A stretch of 64,000 bases of DNA from assembly GCF_036227225.1 (NCBI RefSeq), contig NZ_CP109444.1, forward strand, positions 8,227,501 through 8,291,500, in the 5' to 3' direction. Of the stretch, positions 34,448 to 43,263 are shown one piece after another; position 1 is the stretch's first letter, and each line of letters starts with the position of its first letter. A program made the translations under genes and the position numbers. The notes beneath the pieces are model-generated. The model was given only the letters and a program-made list of their open reading frames with translations. It ran no database searches and was not told the DNA's origin. This stretch comes from Streptomyces sp. NBC_01478 (GTDB lineage: Bacteria > Actinomycetota > Actinomycetes > Streptomycetales > Streptomycetaceae).

Positions 34448-35662
34448 TCAAGGGCTTCGGGTTCCCGACGCCAGCGCAAACGCGCCCGCCAGAAGAGATA
34501 CCCCGGCTAGCACCAGGAAGAGATGCGAGTGGCCGCCCAACGCCACGGCGAGAGCGGCTCCGGCGAACGGCGTTGTGGCGCTCGCGATGGTGACGGGAGC
34601 CGCGAGGAGGCCCGAGAGGCGGCCGTAGTGAGTGGTTCCCCAGCGGTCGGAGACGGCGGTGGCCTGGAGGAGGGTGAGGTTGCCGCGGACCATACCCGCC
34701 GCGAGCGCCAAGGCGATGAGCAGGGGGATCGGGCCTTGGATGAGAGCGAGTGCTGCTGTCGTCGCGCCGCCCGCCGCGATCAGAACAACGGTACGGGCGG
34801 TCGGAGTTGAGCGGCGCGCGAGCCTTGCGTACAGCGTGCGGCCCAGGGTCTGACCAGCGCCGCCCAGGCCGAGGGCCCATGCTGCGACCGTTGGTCCGGC
34901 GCCGCGTTCCGTCATGAGGGGGACCAGTCCGAAGACGACCCCGTACATGGCGAAGCCGTTGAGGGTGAAGGCCGCCGCGAGCATGAGGAAGGGGCGGCTT
35001 CGGGCGACTGAACCGGAGCCGTTGGCCTGGAGGGTGGCTGGCGGCGGGGCCGGCGGCCATGGAGCCCGCAGCGCGAGGGCGTGGGCAGGGATGGTGACGG
35101 CGGCGAGGATCACCGCGAGGATGGCGTACGTGCTGCGCCAGCTGAGGTTTTCGGCGAGCAGGGCGGTTAGCGGGGCGAAGGCGGTGGAGGCGAGGCCGCC
35201 GGCGAGCGTGACGATGGTGAGGGCGCGGACCCGGTCCTTGCCCCACCACCGGGTGACGGCGGCGAAGGCGGGCTGATAGAAGGTGGCCGCCATGGCCGTG
35301 CCCGCGAGCAGCCAAGCCGCGGTGAAGACGGCGAGGTTGGGCGCGTACGCGAGTGCGAGTACGGCCAGTACGCCCAGCACTGAACCTGTGGTCATCACGA
35401 CGCGCGGGCCGCGGCGGTCGAGGATGCGGCCGACCGGGATGCCCGCGACGGCTGATACGAGCAGGGCGCCGGAGAAGGCGGCGGTGGTGGCGGTCGTGGA
35501 CCAGCCGGTGTCCGCGGTGATGCGGGCGTTGAGGACGGGGAAGGCGTAGTAGACGATTCCCCAGCTGGTGATCTGGGTGGCGCACAGGGCGGGCAGGGCG
35601 GCGCGAGGCCGCGACCGGTTGTCCGTTCCGATCGCGGCCTCGTTGGTCTGGAGATTGGTCAT
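34448..35662 (-). CDS. MFS transporter next to ArsI
   Basis: 404 aa, 12 TM helices (TQITSWGIVYYAFPVLNARI at the start; motif A region GIPVGRILDRRGPR between TM2 and TM3). Start is 7 bp after the arsI-like stop, so the pair is co-translated. Family knowledge: MFS carriers linked to arsI can export organoarsenicals or their products. An ArsJ role is less likely because no GAPDH gene is adjacent. Confidence 0.82.
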   Translation of the reverse strand: MTNLQTNEAAIGTDNRSRPRAALPALCATQITSWGIVYYAFPVLNARITADTGWSTTATTAAFSGALLVSAVAGIPVGRILDRRGPRVVMTTGSVLGVLAVLALAYAPNLAVFTAAWLLAGTAMAATFYQPAFAAVTRWWGKDRVRALTIVTLAGGLASTAFAPLTALLAENLSWRSTYAILAVILAAVTIPAHALALRAPWPPAPPPATLQANGSGSVARSRPFLMLAAAFTLNGFAMYGVVFGLVPLMTERGAGPTVAAWALGLGGAGQTLGRTLYARLARRSTPTARTVVLIAAGGATTAALALIQGPIPLLIALALAAGMVRGNLTLLQATAVSDRWGTTHYGRLSGLLAAPVTIASATTPFAGAALAVALGGHSHLFLVLAGVSLLAGAFALASGTRSP

Positions 35663-35669
35663 CTGCGGA

Positions 35670-36131
35670 TCAGCAGCAGCCGCCAGCGGCGACCGGTTCG
35701 CTCGCGCTGGTGTCGGCGGGGGCCGTGGAGCAGCAGGCGCTGCCTTCCTGCTTGGCCAGGCTGTCGGCGTCGGCCTTGACCACGTACACCTCCCAGGGCT
35801 CCTGGCCGGGGCCGTGGACCCAGACCTTGTCCTGGAGTGCGTAGCAACAGGTGGTGTCGTTTTCCTCGAAGGTCGCAAGACCCGCCTCAGCAAGCCGAGT
35901 TGTGGCGCCGTGGACGGCCTCGGTCGTCTCGACTTCGACGCCGAGGTGGTCCATGCGCGTGTCCTCGCCGGCCGTTCCTTCGATGAGGACGAGCTTGAGC
36001 GGGGGCTCGGTGATCGCGAAGTTGGCGTAGCCGTCGCGGAGTTTGGTGGGCTCGGTGCCAAACAGCTTGCTGTAGAAGGCGATTGACGCCTTCAGGTCGG
36101 GGACGCGCAGGGCGAGTTGTACGCGGGACAT
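35670..36131 (-). CDS. ArsI/CadI-type dioxygenase (C-As lyase family)
   Basis: 153 aa of the vicinal-oxygen-chelate fold. SRVQLALRVPDLKASIAFYSK at the N-terminus, DHLGVEVET, tandem cysteines in DTTCCYALQDKVWVHGP, PWEVYVVKAD, and a C-terminal tail with two more CC pairs. The tandem Cys binds trivalent organoarsenicals in ArsI. Of the iron ligands, His (DHLG) and Glu (PWEV) are present, but the first His is Gln5, as I recall for CadI. It may cleave C-As bonds or bind metals. Confidence 0.82.
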   Translation of the reverse strand: MSRVQLALRVPDLKASIAFYSKLFGTEPTKLRDGYANFAITEPPLKLVLIEGTAGEDTRMDHLGVEVETTEAVHGATTRLAEAGLATFEENDTTCCYALQDKVWVHGPGQEPWEVYVVKADADSLAKQEGSACCSTAPADTSASEPVAAGGCC

Positions 36132-36209
36132 GGCTGTCCTCCTGCCGTTCGAAGGGTTCGTACCCCGGCCGGAGCGTCGGCCGGGGCCTTGGGACTCGAC
36201 TCCGGCTGT

Positions 36210-37604
36210 TCAGCAGCCGCCGGACGTCTCGGGCTTGCCGATCTGGAGGACCCCGCTCGCGGAACCGATCTGCACGAGTGCGGGCGCGGGAGTGCAGCAT
36301 CCGCCTCCCGCGTTCTGCTCGGCGTCCGCGTCCTCGAAGAGGCCGGCACCCCCGCACACCCCGGTGTCAGGCAGGGTGAGTTCGACACGGTCAGCGGATT
36401 CGAAGTCACCGGCGATCGCGGCGACGACCGAGCGGACCTGCTCGTAACCCGTCATCGCGAGGAAGGTCGGGGCGCGGCCGTAGGACTTCATGCCAACCAG
36501 GTAGACGCCCTGTTCGGGGTGGGACAGTTCCTTGTGGCCGTGGGGGTAGACGGTGCCGCAGGAGTGCTGGTTGGGGTCGATGAGCGGGGCGAGGGCGACG
36601 GGGGCCTGGAGGCGCTCGTCCAGGCCGAGGCGGAGTTCGTCGAGGAAGGACAGGTCGGGGCGGAGGCCGGTGAGCACGATGACCTCGTCCACCGGGTCGA
36701 GGCAGCTGCCGTCCTCACCGACGAGGACGAGGCGGTCGTCGTCGGCGCGTTCGATGGCCTCGGTGCGGAAGCCGGTCACGGCGTCGGCGTGGCCGTTGTC
36801 GACGGCGGCCTTCGCGGCCAGGCCCAGGGCGCCGCGTGCGGGCAGCTCGTCGGCTTCGCCTCCGCCGTAGGTCGAGCCGCTGATGCCGCGGCGCAGGATC
36901 CACAGGGCGTGGGTGTCTGTGCCGTCGTCAGCCCTCGCGAGGTCCGCGAGGGAGGCGAGGGCGGTGAAGGCGGAGGCGCCGGAGCCGATGACGGCGGTGC
37001 TCTTGCCCGCGTAACGGGCCCGCACGGCGGGGTCCTTGAGGTCGGGGACGCGGTAGGTGATGTAGTCGGCTGCTGCCTTCTCGCCGAGCGCGGGCAGTCC
37101 GCTGCCGCCCGCCGGGCTCGGGGTCGTCCAGGTGCCGGAGGCGTCGATCACGGCGCGCGCCAGGATGCGGTCCTCGCTGCCGTCGGCGTGGGCGAAGTGG
37201 ACGACGAAGGGTTGGGTCTCGCGGTCGGCGTCGACGATGCGGTCCCGGCCGGTCCGGGAGACTCCCGTGACGGTGGCGTCGTAGCGGACGCGCTCGCCCA
37301 GGACGTCGGCCAGCGGCTGGAGGTAGTTCTCGGTCCAGGCCGCGCCGGTGGGGTACGTGGTCGCGTCGGGCTTGGTCCAGCCGGTGGGTGCCAGCAGCTT
37401 CTCGGCGGCGGGGTCGGTGAGTTCGTCCCAGGTGGAGAAGAGGCGTACGTGCGACCACTCGCGTACGGCGGAGGCTGCGGTCGGTCCGGCTTCCAGCACC
37501 GTGGAGGTGATGCCGCGCTCGGTGAGGTGCGCGGCTGCGGCCAGGCCGGCCGGCCCGGCTCCGATGACAACAACGGGAAGGTCGGGGTGGGCAGGCGCGG
37601 CCAC
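36210..37604 (-). CDS. ArsO-type FAD/NAD(P) flavin monooxygenase-like protein
   Basis: 464 aa from GTG 37604, AAGGAG upstream. FAD Rossmann VVVIGAGPAGLAAAAHL at residues 11-27, NAD(P) Rossmann AVIGSGASAFTALASL mid-protein, and VYLVGMKSYGRAPTF near the end. The tail carries thiols (GVCGGAG, GGGCCTPA, ETSGGC). It resembles ArsO of Streptomyces ars clusters and is a clear paralogue of the protein at 60251. Divergent from arsR at 37766 with two shared operator motifs between them. Probably oxidises an arsenical; reaction not established by sequence. Confidence 0.82.
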   Translation of the reverse strand: MAAPAHPDLPVVVIGAGPAGLAAAAHLTERGITSTVLEAGPTAASAVREWSHVRLFSTWDELTDPAAEKLLAPTGWTKPDATTYPTGAAWTENYLQPLADVLGERVRYDATVTGVSRTGRDRIVDADRETQPFVVHFAHADGSEDRILARAVIDASGTWTTPSPAGGSGLPALGEKAAADYITYRVPDLKDPAVRARYAGKSTAVIGSGASAFTALASLADLARADDGTDTHALWILRRGISGSTYGGGEADELPARGALGLAAKAAVDNGHADAVTGFRTEAIERADDDRLVLVGEDGSCLDPVDEVIVLTGLRPDLSFLDELRLGLDERLQAPVALAPLIDPNQHSCGTVYPHGHKELSHPEQGVYLVGMKSYGRAPTFLAMTGYEQVRSVVAAIAGDFESADRVELTLPDTGVCGGAGLFEDADAEQNAGGGCCTPAPALVQIGSASGVLQIGKPETSGGC

Positions 37605-37672
37605 GGGAACTCCTTGGTTTCGACGTCTATCGATGTGCTGTGGGTCTCAGAGTGCACCTTGTATCGACGTAC

Positions 37673-37683
37673 GTCAACATAGA
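37673..37683. promoter_or_regulatory. GTCAACATAGA motif, copy 1
   Basis: GTCAACATAGA in the divergent arsO/arsR gap, 69 bp before the arsO start. Same 11-mer recurs at 37752 and 62634, each beside an ArsR gene of one paralogous pair. Confidence 0.65.
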
Positions 37684-37751
37684 AGTCCATCAAAGTTGTG
37701 CCTGCTCGGGCAGATCCTGCCGCTCGACCCTTGGCGGATGATTAGATGAGT

Positions 37752-37762
37752 GTCAACATAGA
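37752..37762. promoter_or_regulatory. GTCAACATAGA motif, copy 2
   Basis: Ends 3 bp before the ATG of arsR at 37766, so repressor binding would block its start region. Preceded by T, giving TGTCAACATAGAG. Confidence 0.65.
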
Positions 37763-37765
37763 GGC

Positions 37766-38128
37766 ATGTCTAAGTTGGCTTTGGGTCCCAGCGTTCTGGA
37801 CGTCACCACGTCATTGGGGTGCTGTCAGCCGCTGGGGCGGGAAGAGCTCTCCGCCGCAGACGCGGTGAAGATCGCGGCCATGTTCAAGGCCCTGTCGGAC
37901 CCGATCCGCCTGCGACTTTTCTCAAGGATCGCTGCCCAGCCCGGTGGTGAGGCCTGCGTCTGCGACATCCAGGACGTAGGCGTCTCGCAGCCCACGGTCA
38001 GCCACCACCTGCGCAAGCTCCGTGAGGCGGGACTACTGGTCTCGGAACGGCGAGCCAGCTGGGTGTACTACCGAGTGGCACCCGGTGTTCTCGCCGGTAT
38101 GGCCGGTCTGCTGTCCGCAGCGACCTGA
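37766..38128 (+). CDS. arsR: ArsR-family repressor with CVCD arsenite site
   Basis: 120 aa. Winged helix with FKALSDPIRLRLFSRI, metal motif GGEACVCDIQDV (the CVC thiols that bind As(III) in classical ArsR), recognition helix VSQPTVSHHLRKLREAGLL and WVYYRV. An extra CC pair (LGCCQPL) lies near residue 19. Start is 3 bp after the operator motif. Highly similar in layout to the ArsR at 62648. Likely controls arsO at 36210 and itself. Confidence 0.92.
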   Translation: MSKLALGPSVLDVTTSLGCCQPLGREELSAADAVKIAAMFKALSDPIRLRLFSRIAAQPGGEACVCDIQDVGVSQPTVSHHLRKLREAGLLVSERRASWVYYRVAPGVLAGMAGLLSAAT

Positions 38129-38246
38129 GGGAGGCGCACCGAAACCGGGGGCACGCAGGCCGGCCCCATACGGAGAAGAGCCGCTCCGGTGGGTGACGCG
38201 CCTACCCATCCACCTTCCCAGAGGGACGCTGGGACGAGGAGACGAC

Positions 38247-38588
38247 ATGTGCCACGAAGGCGCAGATCCGGCCTGCGACGGGACGTGCTTGAAGCTCAGC
38301 GCGGCGGATATGACCTGGTGGGCCAGCGTCTTCAGGGCACTGGGCGACCCGGTGCGCCTGAAGCTGCTGCTCCTCCTGGCAGAACGGCGGGGGGTGGAAG
38401 TTCCCGTACATGAAATCGGTGACGTGGGAGTGTCGCTCTCCACCGTGAGCCACCACCTCAAGGTGCTCAGGTGCCTTGGCCTGGTGGAGAGCCGACGTGA
38501 CGGGCGCATCGTCTACTACCGCTTGGGCGACGGTGTCCGCTCGGCGCTGACGCAGATCGTTCACCAGCACGATGGGGCCGACGTGTGA
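38247..38588 (+). CDS. ArsR/SmtB-family repressor, CadC-like Cys-rich N-terminus
   Basis: 113 aa from ATG 38247 with GAGGAG upstream. N-terminal CHEGADPACDGTC holds three thiols, as in CadC/CmtR-like sensors, followed by the winged helix (FRALGDPVRLKLLLLLAER...GVSLSTVSHHLKVLRCLGLVE) and IVYYRLGDG. No CVCD motif, so it senses with different residues than its neighbour. 118 bp downstream of arsR, possibly co-transcribed. Confidence 0.88.
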   Translation: MCHEGADPACDGTCLKLSAADMTWWASVFRALGDPVRLKLLLLLAERRGVEVPVHEIGDVGVSLSTVSHHLKVLRCLGLVESRRDGRIVYYRLGDGVRSALTQIVHQHDGADV

Positions 38589-38676
38589 GTGAACAGTCGA
38601 ACTCGGCGGCGAGGGCACAAGATTCCGGCCCCGCACCGCAGTGCTGGAGACACCGCGGTACGAGGCCGGATAGGGG

Positions 38677-38713
38677 CCGGGGGCCCTGAGCGTTGGCTGC
38701 TCAGGGACCCCGG
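38677..38713. terminator. Bidirectional terminator hairpin
   Basis: CCGGGGGCCCTGAGC (38677-38691) pairs with GCTCAGGGACCCCGG (38699-38713) with one mismatch and a 7-nt loop, between convergent arsR and the phosphate transporter gene. Confidence 0.75.
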
Positions 38714-39775
38714 TCAGCGCAGGATCAGATAGGCGACGGCGGCCGCACCGGCCGAGAAGGGCGGCGTGACCAGCCAGGCGATCGCGAAGTCACGGACGGT
38801 CTTCCTCTTGATGCGGGACAGGTCCGTGCCCGCGGTGCCGGAGATGGCGCCGATGGACACCTGCGTGGTGGACATGGGCAGGCCCTGGAACGCCCCGATA
38901 CCGACGAGAGCGGCGGTGGTGAGGTTGGCCGTGAACCCTTCGACGTGCGTCATCTTGATGACGTCGTTGGCCATCCGCTCCGCCACTCGGCGTCCGACGA
39001 GCAGTCCGCCGACGGCCATGGCCACCGTGACCGCGACGAGCAGGTGAGTGGTCGTCATGCCGGAGATCAAGGCGAACGATCCGATCGCGACGATCTTCGG
39101 GGCGTCGTTCATGCCGCGAGCGAAGCTGGTCAGTCCGCTGGTGGCCCAGTGGGCGACACTGATCGGGCTCAACCGCCTGGTGGGTGCCTCCTGTTGTACG
39201 GGTGCCGATGACACCGGTGAGGTCTCCGGCGCGAGTTCGGTCCCGCTCGCGGGGACGAGGGCGGGTGCGGGCTGCGGCTGGGTGATCCGCGTCTGCCGGC
39301 GCCGAGCGACGGCCCGGCCTGCGGCCGAGAGGGCTGCGGAGATGCACCAGGCGATCAGGACGCTCAGCAGCAGCGGCTGCACGACCTTGACGAGCAGTAC
39401 GTTCCACTGGACGGCGCTGCTCGCGAAGAGGGCTCCGGCTCCCAGGAGCGCCCCGGTCAGAGCGTGCGTGGTCGACACTGGGAGTCCGCGCCAGGTGGCC
39501 AACGCGACCCAGGCGGCGGTTCCCAGCAGCACGGCGGCGGCGAACGAGTTGGTGGGTGAGGCGGAGACGATGCCCTTGGAGAACAGGGCAGTCATCTTGT
39601 TGGCGAAGTGGAGGGAGACCAGGCAGCCCACGGCTGTGGTGACGGTGCCCCAGGCGATGGCTGTCTTGATCTTCGCTTCACCGGCGCCCGCGAGCGTGGC
39701 GACGCCCTTGGGGACGTCGTTGGCCCCGTTGGCGGCGGCTAACGCCAGCACCAAAAAGAGAACGAGTATGTCCAT
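38714..39775 (-). CDS. PiT-family inorganic phosphate transporter
   Basis: 353 aa with about ten TM helices and the duplicated PiT signatures AAANGANDVPKGVATLAG (N-terminal) and FARGMNDAPKIVAIGSFAL (middle), plus two LPVSTTHA/LPMSTTQV loops. A soluble Pro/Thr-rich loop separates the halves. PiT carriers take up metal-phosphate with protons and also accept arsenate. Its position at the end of a gene set for organoarsenic synthesis suggests arsenate supply or phosphate/arsenate balance (inference). Confidence 0.9.
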   Translation of the reverse strand: MDILVLFLVLALAAANGANDVPKGVATLAGAGEAKIKTAIAWGTVTTAVGCLVSLHFANKMTALFSKGIVSASPTNSFAAAVLLGTAAWVALATWRGLPVSTTHALTGALLGAGALFASSAVQWNVLLVKVVQPLLLSVLIAWCISAALSAAGRAVARRRQTRITQPQPAPALVPASGTELAPETSPVSSAPVQQEAPTRRLSPISVAHWATSGLTSFARGMNDAPKIVAIGSFALISGMTTTHLLVAVTVAMAVGGLLVGRRVAERMANDVIKMTHVEGFTANLTTAALVGIGAFQGLPMSTTQVSIGAISGTAGTDLSRIKRKTVRDFAIAWLVTPPFSAGAAAVAYLILR

Positions 39776-39957
39776 GTCAGATCCTTCGGGTTGGCGGTGC
39801 CCTGAAAGGAATACGCAGGCAGAAGTGCCCTACGGGCGGCTGCCTGCGCAGGCTGCAGTGGATCTGTAGTGGAGCTCTATGACCGCGTGCGAACGTGCGT
39901 CGCGTGCGGTATTTGTGGCCGGGCTAGCGGCCTTTGGATGGTGGTGAGGAAACCTCC

Positions 39958-40368
39958 TTAAAGGTCGAGGGCGACCCAGACGTGACCGAATGCGTCCAGG
40001 TGGGCGTGCAGGCCGTCCGTCTCCTGGGTGGTGTTCATGGAGCCGCGGACGAAGTGCAGTTGGCGGCCGACGCTTTCGGGCAGCAGGACGTCGATGTCGA
40101 CGGAGACCGGGTCGGCGGAGGGGTTGTGCAGGCACAGCACCTGGCGTGATCCGTCGGCTGCCTCCCGCAGTACCGCCCACACGCCGTCCGGCGCGGTGAG
40201 CGGCCGGGCGAGGGAGCCGTCGGTGAAGGCGGGCGAGATGAAGGTGGAGTTCTGGCAGCCGACGAGGTCGGGTGCCCCTTGGAGGCTGGCGTGCAGTGAC
40301 GCGATCAGGTCGGGCAGCGCGCCCTCGTGGGTGCGGGCCGCGGTGGCGGTCGAGCTGAGTGGACTCAC
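39958..40368 (-). CDS. Small beta-rich protein, like glycosidase C-terminal domain
   Basis: 136 aa from GTG 40368, overlapping the mutase stop (GTGA). VWAVLREAADGSRQVLCLHNPSADPVSVDIDVLLPESV and GHVWVALDL resemble the C-terminal beta-domain of GH13 enzymes such as sucrose phosphorylase. There is no catalytic domain, so it is a free-standing accessory module. Role in the arsenic operon is unknown. Confidence 0.6.
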   Translation of the reverse strand: MSPLSSTATAARTHEGALPDLIASLHASLQGAPDLVGCQNSTFISPAFTDGSLARPLTAPDGVWAVLREAADGSRQVLCLHNPSADPVSVDIDVLLPESVGRQLHFVRGSMNTTQETDGLHAHLDAFGHVWVALDL

Positions 40369-41897
40369 AGAAGTGGCCTTCCTGTCATGGCGGATCCGGG
40401 CTTGTGCCCCAGCAGGTGCAGGACGGTGGGGGCGACGTCGGCGAGCGTGGCCCGCTCGGGCAGCGGTGCGGGCGGGGCGCTCGGCAGCGGAGGGACGATC
40501 ACCAGAGGTACCGGGTTGGTGGTGTGTCCGCCGTAGGGGCGGGTGGTGCCGTCAGGTGCCTGTTTCGTCATCTTCTCGGCGTTGCCGTGATCGCCGACGA
40601 GCAGTAGCCAACGGCCTGATTCGCGGGCGGTGTTGACGATGCGTGCCACGGCGGCATCGGTGTGTTCGCAGGCCTTCACAGTGGCCGTGTAGTTGCCGGT
40701 GTGGCCGACGACGTCGATGTTCGCGAGGTTGGCGATCACGAGGTCGACGTCCGTGCGGGCGGCGGCCAGGACGGCGTCGGTGACGCGGTCGAGGTTCATC
40801 TCCGGGCGTGCGACGTAGTCGGGCTTGTTCTCCCCGGTGATGCGCTGGTGTTCCTCGATGTCGCGGACGCTGCCGTCACGTCCGTTGACGTAGTAGGTGA
40901 CGTGCTCGAACTTCTCGGCCTCGGCGATACGGACGCTGCGTACGCCGGCGGCGGTGAGTTCATCGGCCAGGCCACCGGAGGCGTCCGCGCGCTGGACCAG
41001 GGCGGGGATGTCGGCGCGGGTGTCGTACTGGGCCAGGCTGAGCGACCGTACGGTCCGGCCGGTGGCGGCGAGATGGTCGAGGAGGCCGTCGGCGAACTGC
41101 TGGATGCGGTCGCTGCGGAAGTTGAACCACACCACCGCGTCTCCGTCGGCCACCTGGGCGTAGCCGACGTCGCTGACGATGCTCGGCGTCACCCACTCGT
41201 CGCCGCGCTCGGAGGCGCGCACCGCCTGCTGCACGTCAACGGCCGGTGTTCCGTGGCCGTCGGCGACCAACTGGACTGCCTGGTCGGTGAGTTCGAGGTT
41301 GCCGGCCTTGTCCATGGCGTACCCGCGTCCGATGACGGTGGCGATCCGGCCCGTGCCCGCCGCGTCGGCCAGCTCGGCAACCCGGCTCAGGTAGTCCTCG
41401 CCCGTGTGATCGGCGACGTCCCGTCCGTCGGTGATCGCATGGATCCACACACGGTCCACCTGATGGGCAGCCGCGGCGGCGAGCAGCTCGCCGAGGTGCT
41501 CCACGTTGGCGTGGATCTGCCCGTCCGAGCACAGCCCGATCAGATGCAGCGAGTTGCCAGAGGCCGCCAACGTGGCCAGGACGGCGCCCAGTTGGTCGTC
41601 GGCGCGCAGTGCTCCGGAGTCGATGCGCTGCTGAACGAGAAGGCTGTCGTAGGGGAGAGGACGGCCGGCTCCGATGACCATGTGGCCGATCTCGGAGTTG
41701 CCGACCGTGCCGGGCAGCAGGCCGACCGCTTCACCGGAAGCGTCGGCAAGTGTGCTGGGCTGCGTCGCCACCAGCTCGTCCAGGACGGGAGTGTGGGCGG
41801 CGTGCACGGCGTTGTCGTCGGCGGGCTCCGCGTGCCCCCATCCGTCCAGGACCAGCAGGATGCCCGGACCCGTGAACGCGGCGTCGGATGCGGTCAC
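40365..41897 (-). CDS. iPGM-family mutase (candidate arsenoenolpyruvate-type mutase)
   Basis: 510 aa from GTG 41897, overlapping the EPSP-synthase-like stop (GTGA). Full-length alkaline-phosphatase-superfamily iPGM: nucleophile S68 in [10 protein letters not shown], metal Asp D18 in [23 protein letters not shown], and [10 protein letters not shown]...PYGGHT. All known catalytic motifs are intact. Housekeeping glycolysis seems unlikely since it sits in an operon with an EPSP-synthase homologue. In the S. lividans/S. coelicolor arsenic cluster the equivalent gene has been proposed to act as a mutase on an arsenic analogue of phosphoenolpyruvate. Confidence 0.88.
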   Translation of the reverse strand: MTASDAAFTGPGILLVLDGWGHAEPADDNAVHAAHTPVLDELVATQPSTLADASGEAVGLLPGTVGNSEIGHMVIGAGRPLPYDSLLVQQRIDSGALRADDQLGAVLATLAASGNSLHLIGLCSDGQIHANVEHLGELLAAAAAHQVDRVWIHAITDGRDVADHTGEDYLSRVAELADAAGTGRIATVIGRGYAMDKAGNLELTDQAVQLVADGHGTPAVDVQQAVRASERGDEWVTPSIVSDVGYAQVADGDAVVWFNFRSDRIQQFADGLLDHLAATGRTVRSLSLAQYDTRADIPALVQRADASGGLADELTAAGVRSVRIAEAEKFEHVTYYVNGRDGSVRDIEEHQRITGENKPDYVARPEMNLDRVTDAVLAAARTDVDLVIANLANIDVVGHTGNYTATVKACEHTDAAVARIVNTARESGRWLLLVGDHGNAEKMTKQAPDGTTRPYGGHTTNPVPLVIVPPLPSAPPAPLPERATLADVAPTVLHLLGHKPGSAMTGRPLL

Positions 41898-43216
41898 TTG
41901 GTGCTCGCCAGGGTCGGGTGGAGGGAGTCGAGGGTCTGCCAGAACGTCGGGAACGACTTGGCGACGCACCCCGGATCCTCGATGACGACGCCCTCGGTGC
42001 GCAGACCGCCGATGGCGAAGGTCATCGCGATGCGGTGGTCGTCGTAGGTGTCGATGGTCGCGCCGTGCGGAGTGCCACCGGTGATGTACATGGCGTCGGC
42101 GAGTTCCTCGACCTCGATGCCCATCTTGCGCAGTTCGGTGGTGACGGCGGCGATGCGGTCGCACTCCTTGACGCGCAGGGAGGCGATGTTGGTGATGCGG
42201 GTGGTGCCCTCGGCGTAGGCCGCGACGATGGCCAGCGAGGGGACGACGTCGGGCATGGCTTCCATGTCGATGTCGATGCCGCGCAGTTGACCCCCGGAGA
42301 GGGTGATCTCGTGGTCGGTGACCTGCGTGTGACAGCCCATCCGCTCCAGGGCCTCCACGAGGTGGACGTCTCCCTGGTGGGATCCGGCGCCGATGCCGGG
42401 GATGACGACACGCGACTGGAGGATGGCGGCGGCGGCCAGGAAGTAGGACATGCCGGAGGCGTCGGGCTCGACGGTCACCTCACCGCCGCGCGCCTGTTGT
42501 CCCGCCGGAATGGTGAAGCGCCGGTATCCGTCGCGTTCGACGCTCACGCCCATCTCCTTGAGGGCGGCCAGCGTCATCTCGACGTACGGCTTGGAGATCA
42601 GGTCGTCGGCGATGGTGATCTCGGTGTCGTTCTCGGCGCGCAGGGCGTTGATGATCAGGCTGGAGGTGAACTGGCTGGAGACGGCACCGCTGATGGTGGT
42701 GGCGCCGCCCTTGAACGAGCCGCCCACGACGCGGATGGGCGGGCTGCCGTTGCCTCGTACGGCGGTGGCGTCGACGCCCAGCGGCGGCAGGGCCGCGAGC
42801 AGGTCACCCATCGGGCGTTCCTGCATGCGGGCGTTGCCGGTGATGATCGTGGTCCCCTGGGCGTGGCCGGCCATCGAGATCAGGAAGCGCAGCGGGGTGC
42901 CCGCGCCGCCGACGAAGATGTCGTCCTTCGGTGCCCGCATCGGCTGTCCGGTGGGGGTGACGTGGATGCTGGCGGTCGCGTGGTCGATGTCGCAGGTGAC
43001 GTGGCCGAACGTTTCGATGGCGCGGGCGAGGTAGACGGTGTCGTCGGACAGCAGGGCGCCGTTGATGACGGTTTCCTGACCCGAGAGGGAGGCGATGGCC
43101 AGGTAGCGGTTGGTGTAGCTCTTCGAGCCCAGGACGCTGACCCGTTCGTCGAAGGCGGCCAGCGGGACGACGGTGACGGACTCGGCCTTCAGGCGCGGGT
43201 CGGGTGTGGCGTTCAT
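41894..43216 (-). CDS. EPSP synthase homologue of the arsenic cluster
   Basis: 440 aa. EPSP synthase motifs are conserved: [10 protein letters not shown] (substrate Lys), [10 protein letters not shown] in place of [52 protein letters not shown] and YDDHRIAM. The fold and enolpyruvyl-transfer machinery appear intact, yet there are no other shikimate genes. Family knowledge of the streptomycete arsenic cluster: this AroA paralogue is thought to handle a PEP/arsenate-derived substrate before the iPGM-like mutase. Overlap with the mutase gene supports consecutive steps. Could also be a housekeeping copy, but divergence and context argue against it. Confidence 0.87.
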   Translation of the reverse strand: MNATPDPRLKAESVTVVPLAAFDERVSVLGSKSYTNRYLAIASLSGQETVINGALLSDDTVYLARAIETFGHVTCDIDHATASIHVTPTGQPMRAPKDDIFVGGAGTPLRFLISMAGHAQGTTIITGNARMQERPMGDLLAALPPLGVDATAVRGNGSPPIRVVGGSFKGGATTISGAVSSQFTSSLIINALRAENDTEITIADDLISKPYVEMTLAALKEMGVSVERDGYRRFTIPAGQQARGGEVTVEPDASGMSYFLAAAAILQSRVVIPGIGAGSHQGDVHLVEALERMGCHTQVTDHEITLSGGQLRGIDIDMEAMPDVVPSLAIVAAYAEGTTRITNIASLRVKECDRIAAVTTELRKMGIEVEELADAMYITGGTPHGATIDTYDDHRIAMTFAIGGLRTEGVVIEDPGCVAKSFPTFWQTLDSLHPTLASTK

Positions 43217-43263
43217 GCACTGCCTCCGTGGGTGGGGACGGATGTGCCATCTGCGCGTGTGGG

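Noticed and set aside
34448..35662. ArsJ exporter of 1-arseno-3-phosphoglycerate
   Set aside because: ArsJ is paired with a GAPDH gene; none is present here.
40365..43216. Housekeeping glycolysis and shikimate genes
   Set aside because: Possible by family, but overlap with each other, lack of other pathway genes and arsenic neighbours make a specialised role more likely.
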